Of a DNA stretch of 64,000 nt, positions 25,439 through 34,063 are shown one piece after another. How positions within the stretch are numbered: the first letter of the stretch is position 1; each line of letters starts with the position of its first letter. Under the pieces are notes generated by a model, which did not search any database, was not told the origin of the DNA, and saw only the letters and a list, made by a program, of their open reading frames with translations. The position numbers and the translations under genes were made by a program. The DNA comes from Thioclava arctica (GTDB lineage Bacteria > Pseudomonadota > Alphaproteobacteria > Rhodobacterales > Rhodobacteraceae), in contig NZ_JBFRYC010000008.1 in NCBI RefSeq assembly GCF_040892615.1, positions 1 through 64,000 on the forward strand, read 5' to 3'.

Positions 25439-26197
25439 ATGGGTCAAATTGTGCGCTCTGGCGCTGAAATCGCACCGCCCGTGCTGAGAAAGCTGCCGCG
25501 CGGGCGCCTTGAAGAAATGCATGACGCCGCCGAGACAGTGATCGAATGCGAAACCGTGCTGCGCAAATCGGGCATGAGCGTGCTGTCCGAAGTGCTGCGC
25601 GATCAGGGCACCTTCACCACATGGGAGCGCTATCCCAAGGGCGACATTTTTGACCCCGAAACCCATTGTCAGTATTTCTATCACGCCCATGCCGCCGATG
25701 AGATGCTCAGCAGCGAAAATGGGCATTTTCATCTGTTCGTGCGCCCTGACGCGTTGGGCCTGAACCTTACGCCTTGGGATTTGCCCGGCGCGAGAATTCC
25801 CGCCGATGCGCCAGATGATACGGGCGCGCGATTTGCCCATATCGGTGCGATCAGCGTAAACGCCAAGGGCACGCCGTTGCGGATTTTCACCACCAATCGC
25901 TGGGTGACCGACGAGACGTTTTATCGTGCCTCTGACATGATCCGTCTCTTGGACCATTTCGCGATTGAACTGGCGCATCCGAACTGGGCTGTAAACCTGT
26001 GGCTTAGCGCAATGGTCAGCCTCTATCGCCCGCAATTCGAGGCGCTTTTAGAGGCGCGCGACAGTCGCATTCAGGCATGGCTCGACAGCCATCCCGACAG
26101 TGCCGTGCTTGAAGATCGCGGCTTGCAGAATATCTCTGAGCTGGCCATCGACACCCATGCCCAAATCGCGGCGATCGAGGCCGAACTCGATCTTTAG
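25439..26197 (+). CDS. Conserved hypothetical protein (252 aa), possibly DUF6969
   Basis: A soluble protein of 252 residues. Conserved-looking blocks are THCQYFYHAHAADEMLSSEN, GHFHLFVRP and RFAHIGAISVNAKGTPLRIF, with several His and aromatic residues that might bind a cofactor or metal. I recall this as a DUF6969-type protein, but with limited certainty. The ATG at 25439 follows the terminator of the sulfur operon by 35 bp, so it has its own promoter or depends on readthrough. It is convergent with the TM2 gene, overlapping by four bases at the stops. Confidence 0.65.
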   Translation: MGQIVRSGAEIAPPVLRKLPRGRLEEMHDAAETVIECETVLRKSGMSVLSEVLRDQGTFTTWERYPKGDIFDPETHCQYFYHAHAADEMLSSENGHFHLFVRPDALGLNLTPWDLPGARIPADAPDDTGARFAHIGAISVNAKGTPLRIFTTNRWVTDETFYRASDMIRLLDHFAIELAHPNWAVNLWLSAMVSLYRPQFEALLEARDSRIQAWLDSHPDSAVLEDRGLQNISELAIDTHAQIAAIEAELDL

Positions 26198-26508
26198 CTT
26201 TCCTGCATCAAGCGCCAGCGGGTCTCGGCCATGCTTTGGCTGATCATGCCGGGGATCAGCAGCGCATCGATCAGCCACCACAGCCCGACCAGCGCCAGCG
26301 GGACATAGCCAATCAGGATCGGCGCCAGCAATGTGCCAATCCCGGTCATCAGCAGCATGATCACGCCCGAGCCGACGCGCCCCAGATACATCCGGTGCAC
26401 GCCCAGCATCGGCAGGAAGAACCAGATCGCATAGGCGGCCAGCGCCGATTTCTTTTCATTGGCGACGCGCTGTTCGATATAAAGTGCGCGGGTGTCGTCT
26501 CGGGTCAT
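26194..26508 (-). CDS. TM2 domain membrane protein
   Basis: A 104-residue protein with a charged N-terminus, then the TM2 domain: KKSALAAYAIWFFLPMLGVH with RMYLGRVGSGVIMLL and a third hydrophobic stretch (YVPLALVGLWWLIDALLIPG). The first helix, the short H-x-x-Y-x-G turn and the second helix are family hallmarks. The start at 26508 (MTRDDT) is preferred over 26640, which adds a Cys/Arg-rich stretch without similarity. Function unknown. Confidence 0.85.
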   Translation of the reverse strand: MTRDDTRALYIEQRVANEKKSALAAYAIWFFLPMLGVHRMYLGRVGSGVIMLLMTGIGTLLAPILIGYVPLALVGLWWLIDALLIPGMISQSMAETRWRLMQES

Positions 26509-26622
26509 GTTAAGCCTCGTTACATCATCTGATCCCGATATGGGGGGTGTTACGCGCGGTGCAAGCCCGCAATTGCAAAAACGCGACTTGCGAGGGCGCG
26601 CATTGCACGGCAGGTTGGCGCG

Positions 26623-27423
26623 ATGGAACCGATCTTGCAAACATCGCTCAGCTTTGCGCCCTGGATGGAGGCGCGCACCCGGCGGCTGCCCGGCGTGGTG
26701 CCGTTAGACCCGGAGAATTGGCTAGAGGTCGACAGCGCCTATGGCGCGCAAATGGCGCTGCGCGAACGACTTTTGGCCGAGACGCCCGATCAAGTGCATG
26801 CGCTGGCCCCAAATGCCGAACCCGCCGCCGCCGAGCTCTATCAGATGATCTTGGGCATCCTGCCCAGTCTTGGATTTGATCTGCAAGGGGGCCGCGCGAT
26901 TTGCCCCGATGGGCGCGTCGTGGCGCTTGATCCAACGCAGCCGCTGATGACGCTGGGGCGGCTGGTGCAAGAGGATCTGTGCCTTCTGCAAGCCGATCCT
27001 GAGGGCACGGGGCAGGGCGAACATGTGCTGACTGGCGGCGTGCTGTGTTTCCCCTCTGGCTGGCGGCTGACCGAGAAATTTGGCCGCGCGATGATGCGCA
27101 TCCACAAACCGATCGAGATTTACACCGACGATCTGGGTGCGCGGGTGCAACGCCTGATGGATGGGGTGCAACCGGGGCGCGGGCTGATGCGCGGCACGGC
27201 GTCTCATTCCGATGCGTTTCTCGCCGATCCGCGCTCGGAATACGAATATGACCATGGAAGCGCAGCCTCGAAATTCATCCGGGTGGAACGACAGGGCCTT
27301 GTGCGCTTGCCCGAAACCCGCGCGGTGGTGTTTTCGATCCACACCCAAATCGTGCGCACCGAAGCGCTGAGCGCGGAGCAGGCTGCATTGCTGGCGGAGT
27401 TCCCGATCCGCTTGGCGGATTAA
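26623..27423 (+). CDS. Heme-dependent oxidative N-demethylase family protein (DUF3445)
   Basis: A 266-residue protein of the HDOD/DUF3445 family, which includes the heme-binding alpha subunit of dimethylamine monooxygenase. Family blocks: LPGVVPLDPENWLEVDSAYG, QEDLCLLQ, LTGGVLCFPSGWRLTEKFGR and the IHKPIEIY loop. The ATG at 26623 gives MEPILQTSLSFAPWMEA. The other subunits of the characterised demethylase are not adjacent, so it may have another partner or a different substrate. Divergent from the TM2 gene. Confidence 0.8.
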   Translation: MEPILQTSLSFAPWMEARTRRLPGVVPLDPENWLEVDSAYGAQMALRERLLAETPDQVHALAPNAEPAAAELYQMILGILPSLGFDLQGGRAICPDGRVVALDPTQPLMTLGRLVQEDLCLLQADPEGTGQGEHVLTGGVLCFPSGWRLTEKFGRAMMRIHKPIEIYTDDLGARVQRLMDGVQPGRGLMRGTASHSDAFLADPRSEYEYDHGSAASKFIRVERQGLVRLPETRAVVFSIHTQIVRTEALSAEQAALLAEFPIRLAD

Positions 27424-27431
27424 TTGTTGAC

Positions 27432-27457
27432 GTAAGGTCATCCTGTGTCATCCTTAC
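27432..27457 (+). promoter_or_regulatory. Inverted repeat upstream of the exported hypothetical
   Basis: GTAAGG (27432-27437) and CCTTAC (27452-27457) flank two copies of GTCATCC. The element lies 40-65 bp before the next start codon and might be an operator. Weak. Confidence 0.25.
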
Positions 27458-27495
27458 CCGAAGAACTTCATTTATGGCTGTTCGGAGTTTGACCG

Positions 27496-28275
27496 ATGAT
27501 TGCATCTTCCGTATTTTGTCGCCGTAAAGTCTTGGGCACGGCCCTGCTCGCCCCACTGGCCACAGGGATATTTCCCGGCGTTGCATTCGCCCAAGATTTC
27601 GAGCGTTTCAAAGCCGCCCTCGACGCCTCGCGCTCCATTGCAGATACGCTTGCTGCAAATGTGGCAGAGGCTTCGTTCCCGATCAACGCGCAAACCGCAA
27701 AGGCTTGGCAGGACACCGATTTCCAAGGGCGACGCCAGCTTGCTGATGCCGCAGTCGAGATTCCTGCCGAGGAGTTGCGCCCGTTCGTCATAGAAGGCCA
27801 AGAGACGCTCTATGATGCTATGCTTCTGGCTGGTGTCGCACCGATCCCTAGTCCAGATCAGGTGGTGGCGATCCCCATCGAACAGGTCCCATCAAAGACA
27901 ACCTGTCCCGCGGCAGCAAGAACCGCTTGGGAGATTTTCCTGGACGCTCTTGGGCTTCTTGATGAGTCGGAGATAATCGAAGAAGTGCTGAAGGCGATCG
28001 GCGGCGAGCAGACGATGGATGACATGGCCGATGCAGTCAAGAAAAAGGATATCGAACGATTTTTCGACGGCTGCAAAAAACTCCTGACATTGTTTGGCGA
28101 AAAGACCTTCCTCGAAATGTTCATCGAAAAGGCCGGCAAAAAAGCCTTTTCCAAGCTGCTTGCGGCACTGTCCTTGCGGATGATTCCGTTTGTCGGCTGG
28201 GGGTATGTGTTGGTTTCGATCGCACTCTCGGTGAATCGGCATTGGGCAGACATTATCTGTGATCGCGCCGAGTAA
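27496..28275 (+). CDS. Exported hypothetical protein (259 aa)
   Basis: A 259-residue protein not recognised. It has a signal with two arginines (VFCRRKVLGTALLAPLATGI ending near VAFAQD, about residue 33), which could be Tat or Sec. The body is helical and acidic, with two cysteines (about 136 and 195), a charged stretch KKKDIERFFDGCKKLL and a hydrophobic C-terminal helix (IPFVGWGYVLVSIALSV) that may insert in a membrane. The last feature recalls pore-forming or surface-lipase-helper proteins, but nothing is diagnostic. GC is slightly lower than in the neighbours. Confidence 0.65.
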   Translation: MIASSVFCRRKVLGTALLAPLATGIFPGVAFAQDFERFKAALDASRSIADTLAANVAEASFPINAQTAKAWQDTDFQGRRQLADAAVEIPAEELRPFVIEGQETLYDAMLLAGVAPIPSPDQVVAIPIEQVPSKTTCPAAARTAWEIFLDALGLLDESEIIEEVLKAIGGEQTMDDMADAVKKKDIERFFDGCKKLLTLFGEKTFLEMFIEKAGKKAFSKLLAALSLRMIPFVGWGYVLVSIALSVNRHWADIICDRAE

Positions 28276-28279
28276 TCAA

Positions 28280-28305
28280 AAAGGCCCCGCGAATGCGGGG
28301 CCTTT
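28280..28305. terminator. Bidirectional intrinsic terminator
   Basis: Perfect 11-bp stem AAAGGCCCCGC (28280-28290) with GCGGGGCCTTT (28295-28305) and a GAAT loop, with A-rich and T-rich flanks. It serves both the exported hypothetical gene and acnA, which converge. Confidence 0.93.
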
Positions 28306-28326
28306 CCAATTCTCTCAACGCTGAAA

Positions 28327-31074
28327 TCAGGCTTTGGCCAGATTGCGCAGCACATATTGCAGCACGCCGCCATTGCGCAGGTATTCGATCTCGACTGCGG
28401 TATCGATCCGGCTTTTCAGCTTGATCTCTTTGGTCGAGCCGTCCGCGTAGGTGATGGTGCAGGGCACGATCGACTGCGGTTTGATATCGCCTTCCAGCCC
28501 GGTGATCGTGACCTCTTCCGCGCCCGTCAGGTTCAGATCCTTGCGGGTCTGGCCGTCGGTGAACTCGAACGGGATCACGCCCATGCCAACAAGGTTCGAG
28601 CGGTGGATACGCTCAAAGCTTTCCGCGATCACGGCCTTGACGCCCAGCAGGTTGGTGCCCTTGGCCGCCCAGTCACGCGACGAGCCCGCGCCATACTGTT
28701 CGCCACCAAAGATCACCAGCGGCTTGCCTTGCTCGGCATAGGCCATCGCGGCGTCGTAGATTGAGGTCTGCTTACCATCGGGGCCCTTGGTATAGCCGCC
28801 CTCGACACCATCGAGCATCTCGTTCTTGATGCGGATATTGGCGAAGGTGCCGCGCATCATGACTTCGTGGTTGCCACGACGCGAGCCGTAGGAGTTGAAG
28901 TCTTTCGGTGCGACCTGACGCTCGACCAGATATTTGCCCGCAGGCGTATCGGGTTTGAACGAGCCTGCCGGCGAGATGTGGTCGGTGGTCACGAAATCGC
29001 CCAGCACGGCGAGAATGCCCGCACCTTTGACATCCGAGATCACGCCAGCCTCGGGCGACATACCCCGGAAATAGGGCGGGTTCTGGATGTAGGTCGAGGT
29101 CGGCGGCCAGTCATAGGTCTCGCCCCCTGACACGTCCACGGCCTGCCATTTCTCGTCGCCTTTGAAGACATCGGCGTATTTGTCGATGAACTTGTCGCGG
29201 GTGACGACCTTTTGGACCAGATCGGCAATTTCCTTGTCGGTCGGCCAGATGTCCTTGAGATAGACATCCTTGCCATCGGGGGTTTGCGCCAGCGGCTGCG
29301 AGGTGATGTCGATATTCATGTCACCGGCCAGCGCATAGGCCACCACAAGGGGGGGCGAAGCGAGGTAGTTGGCGCGCACATCGGGGCTGATACGCCCTTC
29401 AAAGTTGCGGTTGCCCGACAGAACCGAGGTTGCGATCAGGTCATTGTCGTTGATCGCCGTGGAGATCTCGGGCTGAAGCGGGCCGGAGTTGCCGATACAG
29501 GTGGTGCAGCCATAACCCACAAGGTCAAAGCCCACCGCGTCGAGATCTTCTTGCAGGTTTGCGGCCTCAAGATACTCCGACACGACCTGCGACCCGGGTG
29601 CGAGCGAAGTTTTCACCCAAGGCTTGCGGTTTAGACCCAGCGCGCGGGCTTTGCGCGCCACCAGACCGGCAGCGATCATCACATAGGGGTTGGAGGTGTT
29701 GGTGCAGGACGTGATCGAGGCGATCACGACCGAGCCGTCGTGCAGTTCGTAATCTTCGCCCGCGACCTTGGCGGACTTGGCTTTGATCGTTTTGGTTGGA
29801 ATCGGACCCTCAGCGGCCATGTCATGTGCCGCCTCCGAGTCGTCCTTGCCGCGGAACTCGTTGATCACGTTCGCGAACGCCGCAGAAGCGGTGGTCAGCG
29901 GCAGGTAATCTTGCGGGCGTTTGGGGCCCGAGATCGCAGGCACAATCGTGCCCATGTCGAGTTCCAGCGTGGACGAATAGATCGGCGCGTAATCGGCCCC
30001 ACGCCACATGCCGTTGGCCTTGGCATAGGCTTCGACCAGCGCGATGCGGTCCTTGTCGCGACCGGTTTGTTCCAGATAGCGCAAGGTTTCGTCATCAACC
30101 GGGAAGAAGCCGCAAGTTGCGCCATATTCCGGTGCCATGTTGGCGATCGTGGCACGCTGTGCCAGCGGCAGATGATCCAGACCTTCGCCGTAGAATTCGA
30201 CGAATTTGCCAACCACGCCATGGGCGCGCAGCATTTCGACGACTTTGAGCACAAGGTCGGTGCCGGTGGTGCCTTCGACCATCGCGCCCGTCAGCTTGAA
30301 GCCGACGACCTCGGGGATCAGCATCGAGATCGGTTGACCCAGCATCCCGGCCTCGGCCTCGATCCCGCCAACGCCCCAGCCCAGAACGGCCGCGCCGTTG
30401 ACCATGGTGGTGTGGGAATCGGTGCCCACCAGCGTATCGGGATAGGCGATCTGAGCGCCGGTCTGATCCTTGTCAGTCCAAACGGTCTGGGCCAGATATT
30501 CCAGGTTCACCTGGTGGCAGATGCCGGTGCCCGGCGGTACCACGCGGAAGTTTTCAAACGCGGTCTGGCCCCATTTGAGGAACTGGTAGCGCTCGATATT
30601 GCGCTCGTATTCGCGATCCACGTTCATCTGGAAGGCGCGCGGGTTGCCGAATTCGTCGATCATCACCGAGTGGTCGATCACCAGATCGACAGGCACCAGC
30701 GGGTTGATCTTTTGCGCATCGCCGCCAAGGCCCTTGATGCCGTCGCGCATTGCCGCGAGGTCCACAACGGCGGGAACGCCGGTGAAATCCTGCATCAGAA
30801 CACGCGCCGGGCGATAGGCGATCTCGCGCGGGTTCTTGCCGCCTTGCTTGGCCCATTCGCCAAACGCCTTGATGTCTTCAAGCGAGACGGTGAACCCGTC
30901 ATCCTCAAAGCGCAGCAGGTTTTCCAGCACCACTTTGAGAGAGGCGGGGAGTTTGGTGAATTCGCCCAGACCGGCCTCGGTGGCGGCGGGGATCGAATAA
31001 TAGGTGAATGTCTTGGAGCCGACGCTTAGCTCGCGGCGGGTCTTGGCAGAGTCTTTACCGGTGACGATGGGCAT
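28327..31074 (-). CDS. acnA: Aconitate hydratase A
   Basis: TCA-cycle enzyme converting citrate to isocitrate through cis-aconitate, with a 4Fe-4S cluster. The protein has 915 residues, normal for AcnA/IRP-type aconitase. Cluster cysteines are in ASITSCTNTSNP and GYGCTTCIGNSGPL. Other hallmarks are LVGTDSHTTMVNGAAVLGWG, GSRRGNHEVMMRGTFANIRI and the active-site GAGSSRDWAAKG. The ATG at 31074 is preceded by GGGAGG; a start at 31092 adds six residues. Monocistronic. Confidence 0.98.
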   Translation of the reverse strand: MPIVTGKDSAKTRRELSVGSKTFTYYSIPAATEAGLGEFTKLPASLKVVLENLLRFEDDGFTVSLEDIKAFGEWAKQGGKNPREIAYRPARVLMQDFTGVPAVVDLAAMRDGIKGLGGDAQKINPLVPVDLVIDHSVMIDEFGNPRAFQMNVDREYERNIERYQFLKWGQTAFENFRVVPPGTGICHQVNLEYLAQTVWTDKDQTGAQIAYPDTLVGTDSHTTMVNGAAVLGWGVGGIEAEAGMLGQPISMLIPEVVGFKLTGAMVEGTTGTDLVLKVVEMLRAHGVVGKFVEFYGEGLDHLPLAQRATIANMAPEYGATCGFFPVDDETLRYLEQTGRDKDRIALVEAYAKANGMWRGADYAPIYSSTLELDMGTIVPAISGPKRPQDYLPLTTASAAFANVINEFRGKDDSEAAHDMAAEGPIPTKTIKAKSAKVAGEDYELHDGSVVIASITSCTNTSNPYVMIAAGLVARKARALGLNRKPWVKTSLAPGSQVVSEYLEAANLQEDLDAVGFDLVGYGCTTCIGNSGPLQPEISTAINDNDLIATSVLSGNRNFEGRISPDVRANYLASPPLVVAYALAGDMNIDITSQPLAQTPDGKDVYLKDIWPTDKEIADLVQKVVTRDKFIDKYADVFKGDEKWQAVDVSGGETYDWPPTSTYIQNPPYFRGMSPEAGVISDVKGAGILAVLGDFVTTDHISPAGSFKPDTPAGKYLVERQVAPKDFNSYGSRRGNHEVMMRGTFANIRIKNEMLDGVEGGYTKGPDGKQTSIYDAAMAYAEQGKPLVIFGGEQYGAGSSRDWAAKGTNLLGVKAVIAESFERIHRSNLVGMGVIPFEFTDGQTRKDLNLTGAEEVTITGLEGDIKPQSIVPCTITYADGSTKEIKLKSRIDTAVEIEYLRNGGVLQYVLRNLAKA

Positions 31075-31349
31075 GAGATGGCCTCCCTTCATGGGTCCTA
31101 AGGGTGTCGCTGAGACAGTGTTTGCCCCAAGCGGGGCGCGCGTTCAAGAGGCGCGTGCTACTTTTTGTATACCGTTGCACACAAAGAGGGCGAATTTGGT
31201 CCGCAAAGGGTGCCAAGGTCTGCAAGTTCGTCCGCGCGCGGGGGGGCCACCCTGCGCAACAGTTACGCAACGAATTCTCGCAAAACCTTGATTGGCTCTG
31301 GTGTGGTCGTCAACGCTAGATATAAGGACGAGAGTTTGGAAGGGTTTCA
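31075..31349. other. Intergenic between divergent acnA and DUF1223 genes
   Basis: About 275 bp that must hold two divergent promoters. I see no ORF with a ribosome site. An AT-rich patch at 31160-31180 (ACTTTTTGTATACC) may include a -10 box. Confidence 0.4.
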
Positions 31350-32252
31350 ATGGCACGCGCAGGTATCAGCGCTTCGGTGACGGTCTGCCTTGGTTTGGCA
31401 TTGGGTAGCTTTTGGCTGCCAGAAACCGTTTTTGCGCAAGACAGCGCGCCAAGCGCACCCCAATCCGCGCCCACAGCCAAGCCTGCCGAGACGCCGCTCA
31501 TCAAGCCCGATGCCCCACCGGGAATGCGGCGCAACGCTGCGGATGCGTTGGTGCGCTCAATGGCGGGACAAGTGTCGCCTAGCGACGATACGCCCGCGCA
31601 TGACCCGATCGTGGTTGAATTGTTCACCTCGCAGGGCTGTTCATCTTGCCCGCCCGCAGATGCGCTGTTTCAGACATATGCCGATCGTGACGACGTGATC
31701 GCGCTCGCGCTGCATGTCGATTACTGGGATTATCTGGGCTGGAAAGATCCCTTTGGCAAAGCCGAATTCACTGCGCGCCAAAAAGCCTATGCTCGCGCCG
31801 CCCGAGAGCGCACCGTCTACACGCCGCAAATGATTGTCGGCGGCACGACGGCGCTGGTTGGCGTGCAAAAAGACGAATTGAAAGTTGCGATTGCCCAGCA
31901 AAGCGCCGTGCGCCAGCCGGTTCATTTGAAAATCAGCGGCGCAGACGGCGACTATGAGGTGTTGCTTTCGGCGGACCCGCCGCTCAGCGCGCCCGCTGTG
32001 GTGCAGATCGTGCGCTACATGCCCGAGGCGCGCATCGCGATCTTGCGCGGTGAAAACGCCGGCCAGACGATTGATTACCGCAACATCGTGACCGAATGGC
32101 ATGCGGTGGCGGAATGGGACGGCAAGACGCCGACCCGGATCAAGGTTGATCTGGATGGCACTGATCCGGGCGTGGTGATCGTGCAAGCGGCCCAGCCGGG
32201 GCAGGGCGTGCCGCTGCCGGGCAAAATTCTGGCCGCGGGTCGCCTTGAGTAA
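31350..32252 (+). CDS. DUF1223 thioredoxin-like exported protein
   Basis: A 300-residue protein with a signal peptide (cleavage after about residue 30, ETVFAQ), then a Pro/Ala-rich linker to about 85. The DUF1223 domain starts IVVELFTSQGCSSCPPADAL with a CxxC pair at Cys97/Cys100, the redox motif of the thioredoxin fold. Further blocks are ALHVDYWDYLGWKDPF and YTPQMIVGG. It probably acts in periplasmic thiol chemistry, though no substrate is known. Confidence 0.87.
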   Translation: MARAGISASVTVCLGLALGSFWLPETVFAQDSAPSAPQSAPTAKPAETPLIKPDAPPGMRRNAADALVRSMAGQVSPSDDTPAHDPIVVELFTSQGCSSCPPADALFQTYADRDDVIALALHVDYWDYLGWKDPFGKAEFTARQKAYARAARERTVYTPQMIVGGTTALVGVQKDELKVAIAQQSAVRQPVHLKISGADGDYEVLLSADPPLSAPAVVQIVRYMPEARIAILRGENAGQTIDYRNIVTEWHAVAEWDGKTPTRIKVDLDGTDPGVVIVQAAQPGQGVPLPGKILAAGRLE

Positions 32253-32261
32253 GCCAGACCG

Positions 32262-33134
32262 TTAACCGCGCTGCTTCCAGCGGCGATGTATCCAGAACCA
32301 CTGATCCATATGATCGCGCACCCGCGCCTCAAGGGCGTCGTTGAGCGCCTGCGTCATCGTCTCGGCATCGCTATGGGGCACAGGCGCGTCAACGAGGATA
32401 CGAAAGGTCAGCCCGTCAGGCTGACGAACCGCGTAGACTTGAATCAGCTCGGCTTTCATCTTGAGCGCCATTTCCGCCGCTGACAGCGGCGTGCGCGCGG
32501 GCTGGCCGAAAAAGGTCAGATCCGCACCGCGCTTGAAATACTGATCAAAGCCGAAGGCCACCATCCCGCCATCGCGCAGATATTTCATCATCTCGGCCAG
32601 CCCACGCCGCGAGCGCGCGAAAAGCGGCTCGGCAATGGCGGAGATCGCAGCGACATATTGCGCGTTAAAGGCGGCATTGTTCATCGGGCGGTAGATTGCA
32701 CCCACCCGATAGCCACGCGCCACAAGCGCGCCGCGCCAAGCGTCGTAATTGCCAAAATGCCCCACCGCCAGCACCACGGGGCGGTCTTCGGCATGGGCGC
32801 GCGCAAGGACCTCGGCGCCGGGGCCTTCGATGGGCAGATCGCGCACGCGGGCCAGAAATTCCTCGCCCGAATAGATCTCTGCCAGCATCCGGCCCAGATT
32901 GTCAGGCACCGCGCGTTCAAGGCGTTTGACCTCGGCCTCGGGCAGATCGGGGCAGGTCAGCGCCAAATTCTCGCGCACCCGGCGGGTAAACCCGATCATG
33001 GGAGCGGCGCGCGCCACCAAACGCCCGGCCAGCGGGATGCGCCGCTCATAGGGCAGCATTTGCACCAGCTTCATCACCGTCACGAAAACGGCGTTGGACA
33101 GGCGATCGGAAAGGGAAATCGTGTCGTTTTTCAT
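32262..33134 (-). CDS. Lysophospholipid/lipid A acyltransferase (LpxL/HtrB family)
   Basis: A 290-residue inner-membrane-associated acyltransferase. The catalytic H-x4-D motif is HFGNYD (His126, Asp131); the further block VAFGFDQYFKRGADLTFFGQ (about 195-214) is typical of LpxL/LpxM. A short hydrophobic N-terminal region (about 12-27) may anchor it. It overlaps the upstream DMT transporter gene by ATGA, and that gene overlaps tkt, so the three form one transcription unit. Whether it makes lipid A or another lipid is open. Confidence 0.87.
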   Translation of the reverse strand: MKNDTISLSDRLSNAVFVTVMKLVQMLPYERRIPLAGRLVARAAPMIGFTRRVRENLALTCPDLPEAEVKRLERAVPDNLGRMLAEIYSGEEFLARVRDLPIEGPGAEVLARAHAEDRPVVLAVGHFGNYDAWRGALVARGYRVGAIYRPMNNAAFNAQYVAAISAIAEPLFARSRRGLAEMMKYLRDGGMVAFGFDQYFKRGADLTFFGQPARTPLSAAEMALKMKAELIQVYAVRQPDGLTFRILVDAPVPHSDAETMTQALNDALEARVRDHMDQWFWIHRRWKQRG

Positions 33135-34063
33135 CGCGGGCTGTCTGTTGGAAGGCGCGCCGCGCGGCGCTCGCGTGACCAGACATAAAGCCCCGCGCCG
33201 ATGATCACAAGCGCCCCCAGAATCGTGGCGCTATCGGGCAGTTGGTCAAACATCAGCCAGCCCCAGAACGAGGCAAAGATCAGCCCCGAATACCCAAACG
33301 GGGCCAATGTGCCCGCCTCGCCTAGCGAAAATGCCCGGATCAGCAGGAATTGGCTAAGGCTGCCCGCCAGCCCGAGGCCTGCGAAAACCCACAGATCTCC
33401 CCAAGCGATGGGTTGCCAGATGAAGGGCAGGGCCAGTGAGGACAGCGCCAGCCCGACCAACGAGGACCAAAGCTGCGAGGTCGCCGCACTATCGCCGCGC
33501 ACCTGCCGTGTGAGCAAAACGGCGCCTGCAAAGCTGAATGCGGCTAACAGTGCCAGTAGGGCTGCCGGGTGAAACATGCCGGTGCCGGGACGCAGGATGA
33601 TCATCGCGCCAATGAACGCAGCCGCGATCCCGAAGATGCGATGCACGCCTAGCCGCTCGCCCAGAAACAGCGCCGCCCCCAGCGTCACGATCACCGGGTT
33701 CAGATCACCAAGGGCCGTGGCCTGCGCCAAGCCGATATAGCGCAGCGCGAAGAAAAACGACACGATCGCGCCCATCTGGAACAGCGCGCGCCCGGCCTGC
33801 AATACGGGCTGGCGGGTGCGCAACCGGCGCGGCACCGAGCGCCCGAAAATCGCCCCCAGTACCAGCGCATTCACCCCAAAACGCGCCCAGACGATCAGCA
33901 GCGGATGATAGCCCTGGCCCAGCAGCTTGGCGAAAGCATCCATCAGGGTGAGCATCGAAAACGCGCCCAGCATGAAGACCACCGCCAGACCGGGTCGGTC
34001 GGGATGAAAAGAGGGGGCCACGGCGGGCCCCCTCGAAACGGTCTTGATGGTGGGCAGAGCCAT
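33131..34063 (-). CDS. EamA/DMT-superfamily transporter
   Basis: A 310-residue inner-membrane protein with about ten helices and two EamA repeats (first about residues 28-160, second about 170-300). It contains the typical LRYIGLAQATALGDLNPVIV loop and ends in a basic tail (WSRERRAARLP). The substrate is unknown; relatives export metabolites. The start codon overlaps the tkt stop (CATCA on the plus strand), so translation is coupled to tkt. Confidence 0.87.
   Translation of the reverse strand: MALPTIKTVSRGPAVAPSFHPDRPGLAVVFMLGAFSMLTLMDAFAKLLGQGYHPLLIVWARFGVNALVLGAIFGRSVPRRLRTRQPVLQAGRALFQMGAIVSFFFALRYIGLAQATALGDLNPVIVTLGAALFLGERLGVHRIFGIAAAFIGAMIILRPGTGMFHPAALLALLAAFSFAGAVLLTRQVRGDSAATSQLWSSLVGLALSSLALPFIWQPIAWGDLWVFAGLGLAGSLSQFLLIRAFSLGEAGTLAPFGYSGLIFASFWGWLMFDQLPDSATILGALVIIGAGLYVWSRERRAARLPTDSPR

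Noticed and set aside
29740..31029. Long open frame of 429 codons on the plus strand opposite acnA
   Set aside because: High-GC codon bias leaves the antisense frame open. The product has shadow composition (rich in His, Arg, Gly, Gln) and acnA is certain on the other strand.
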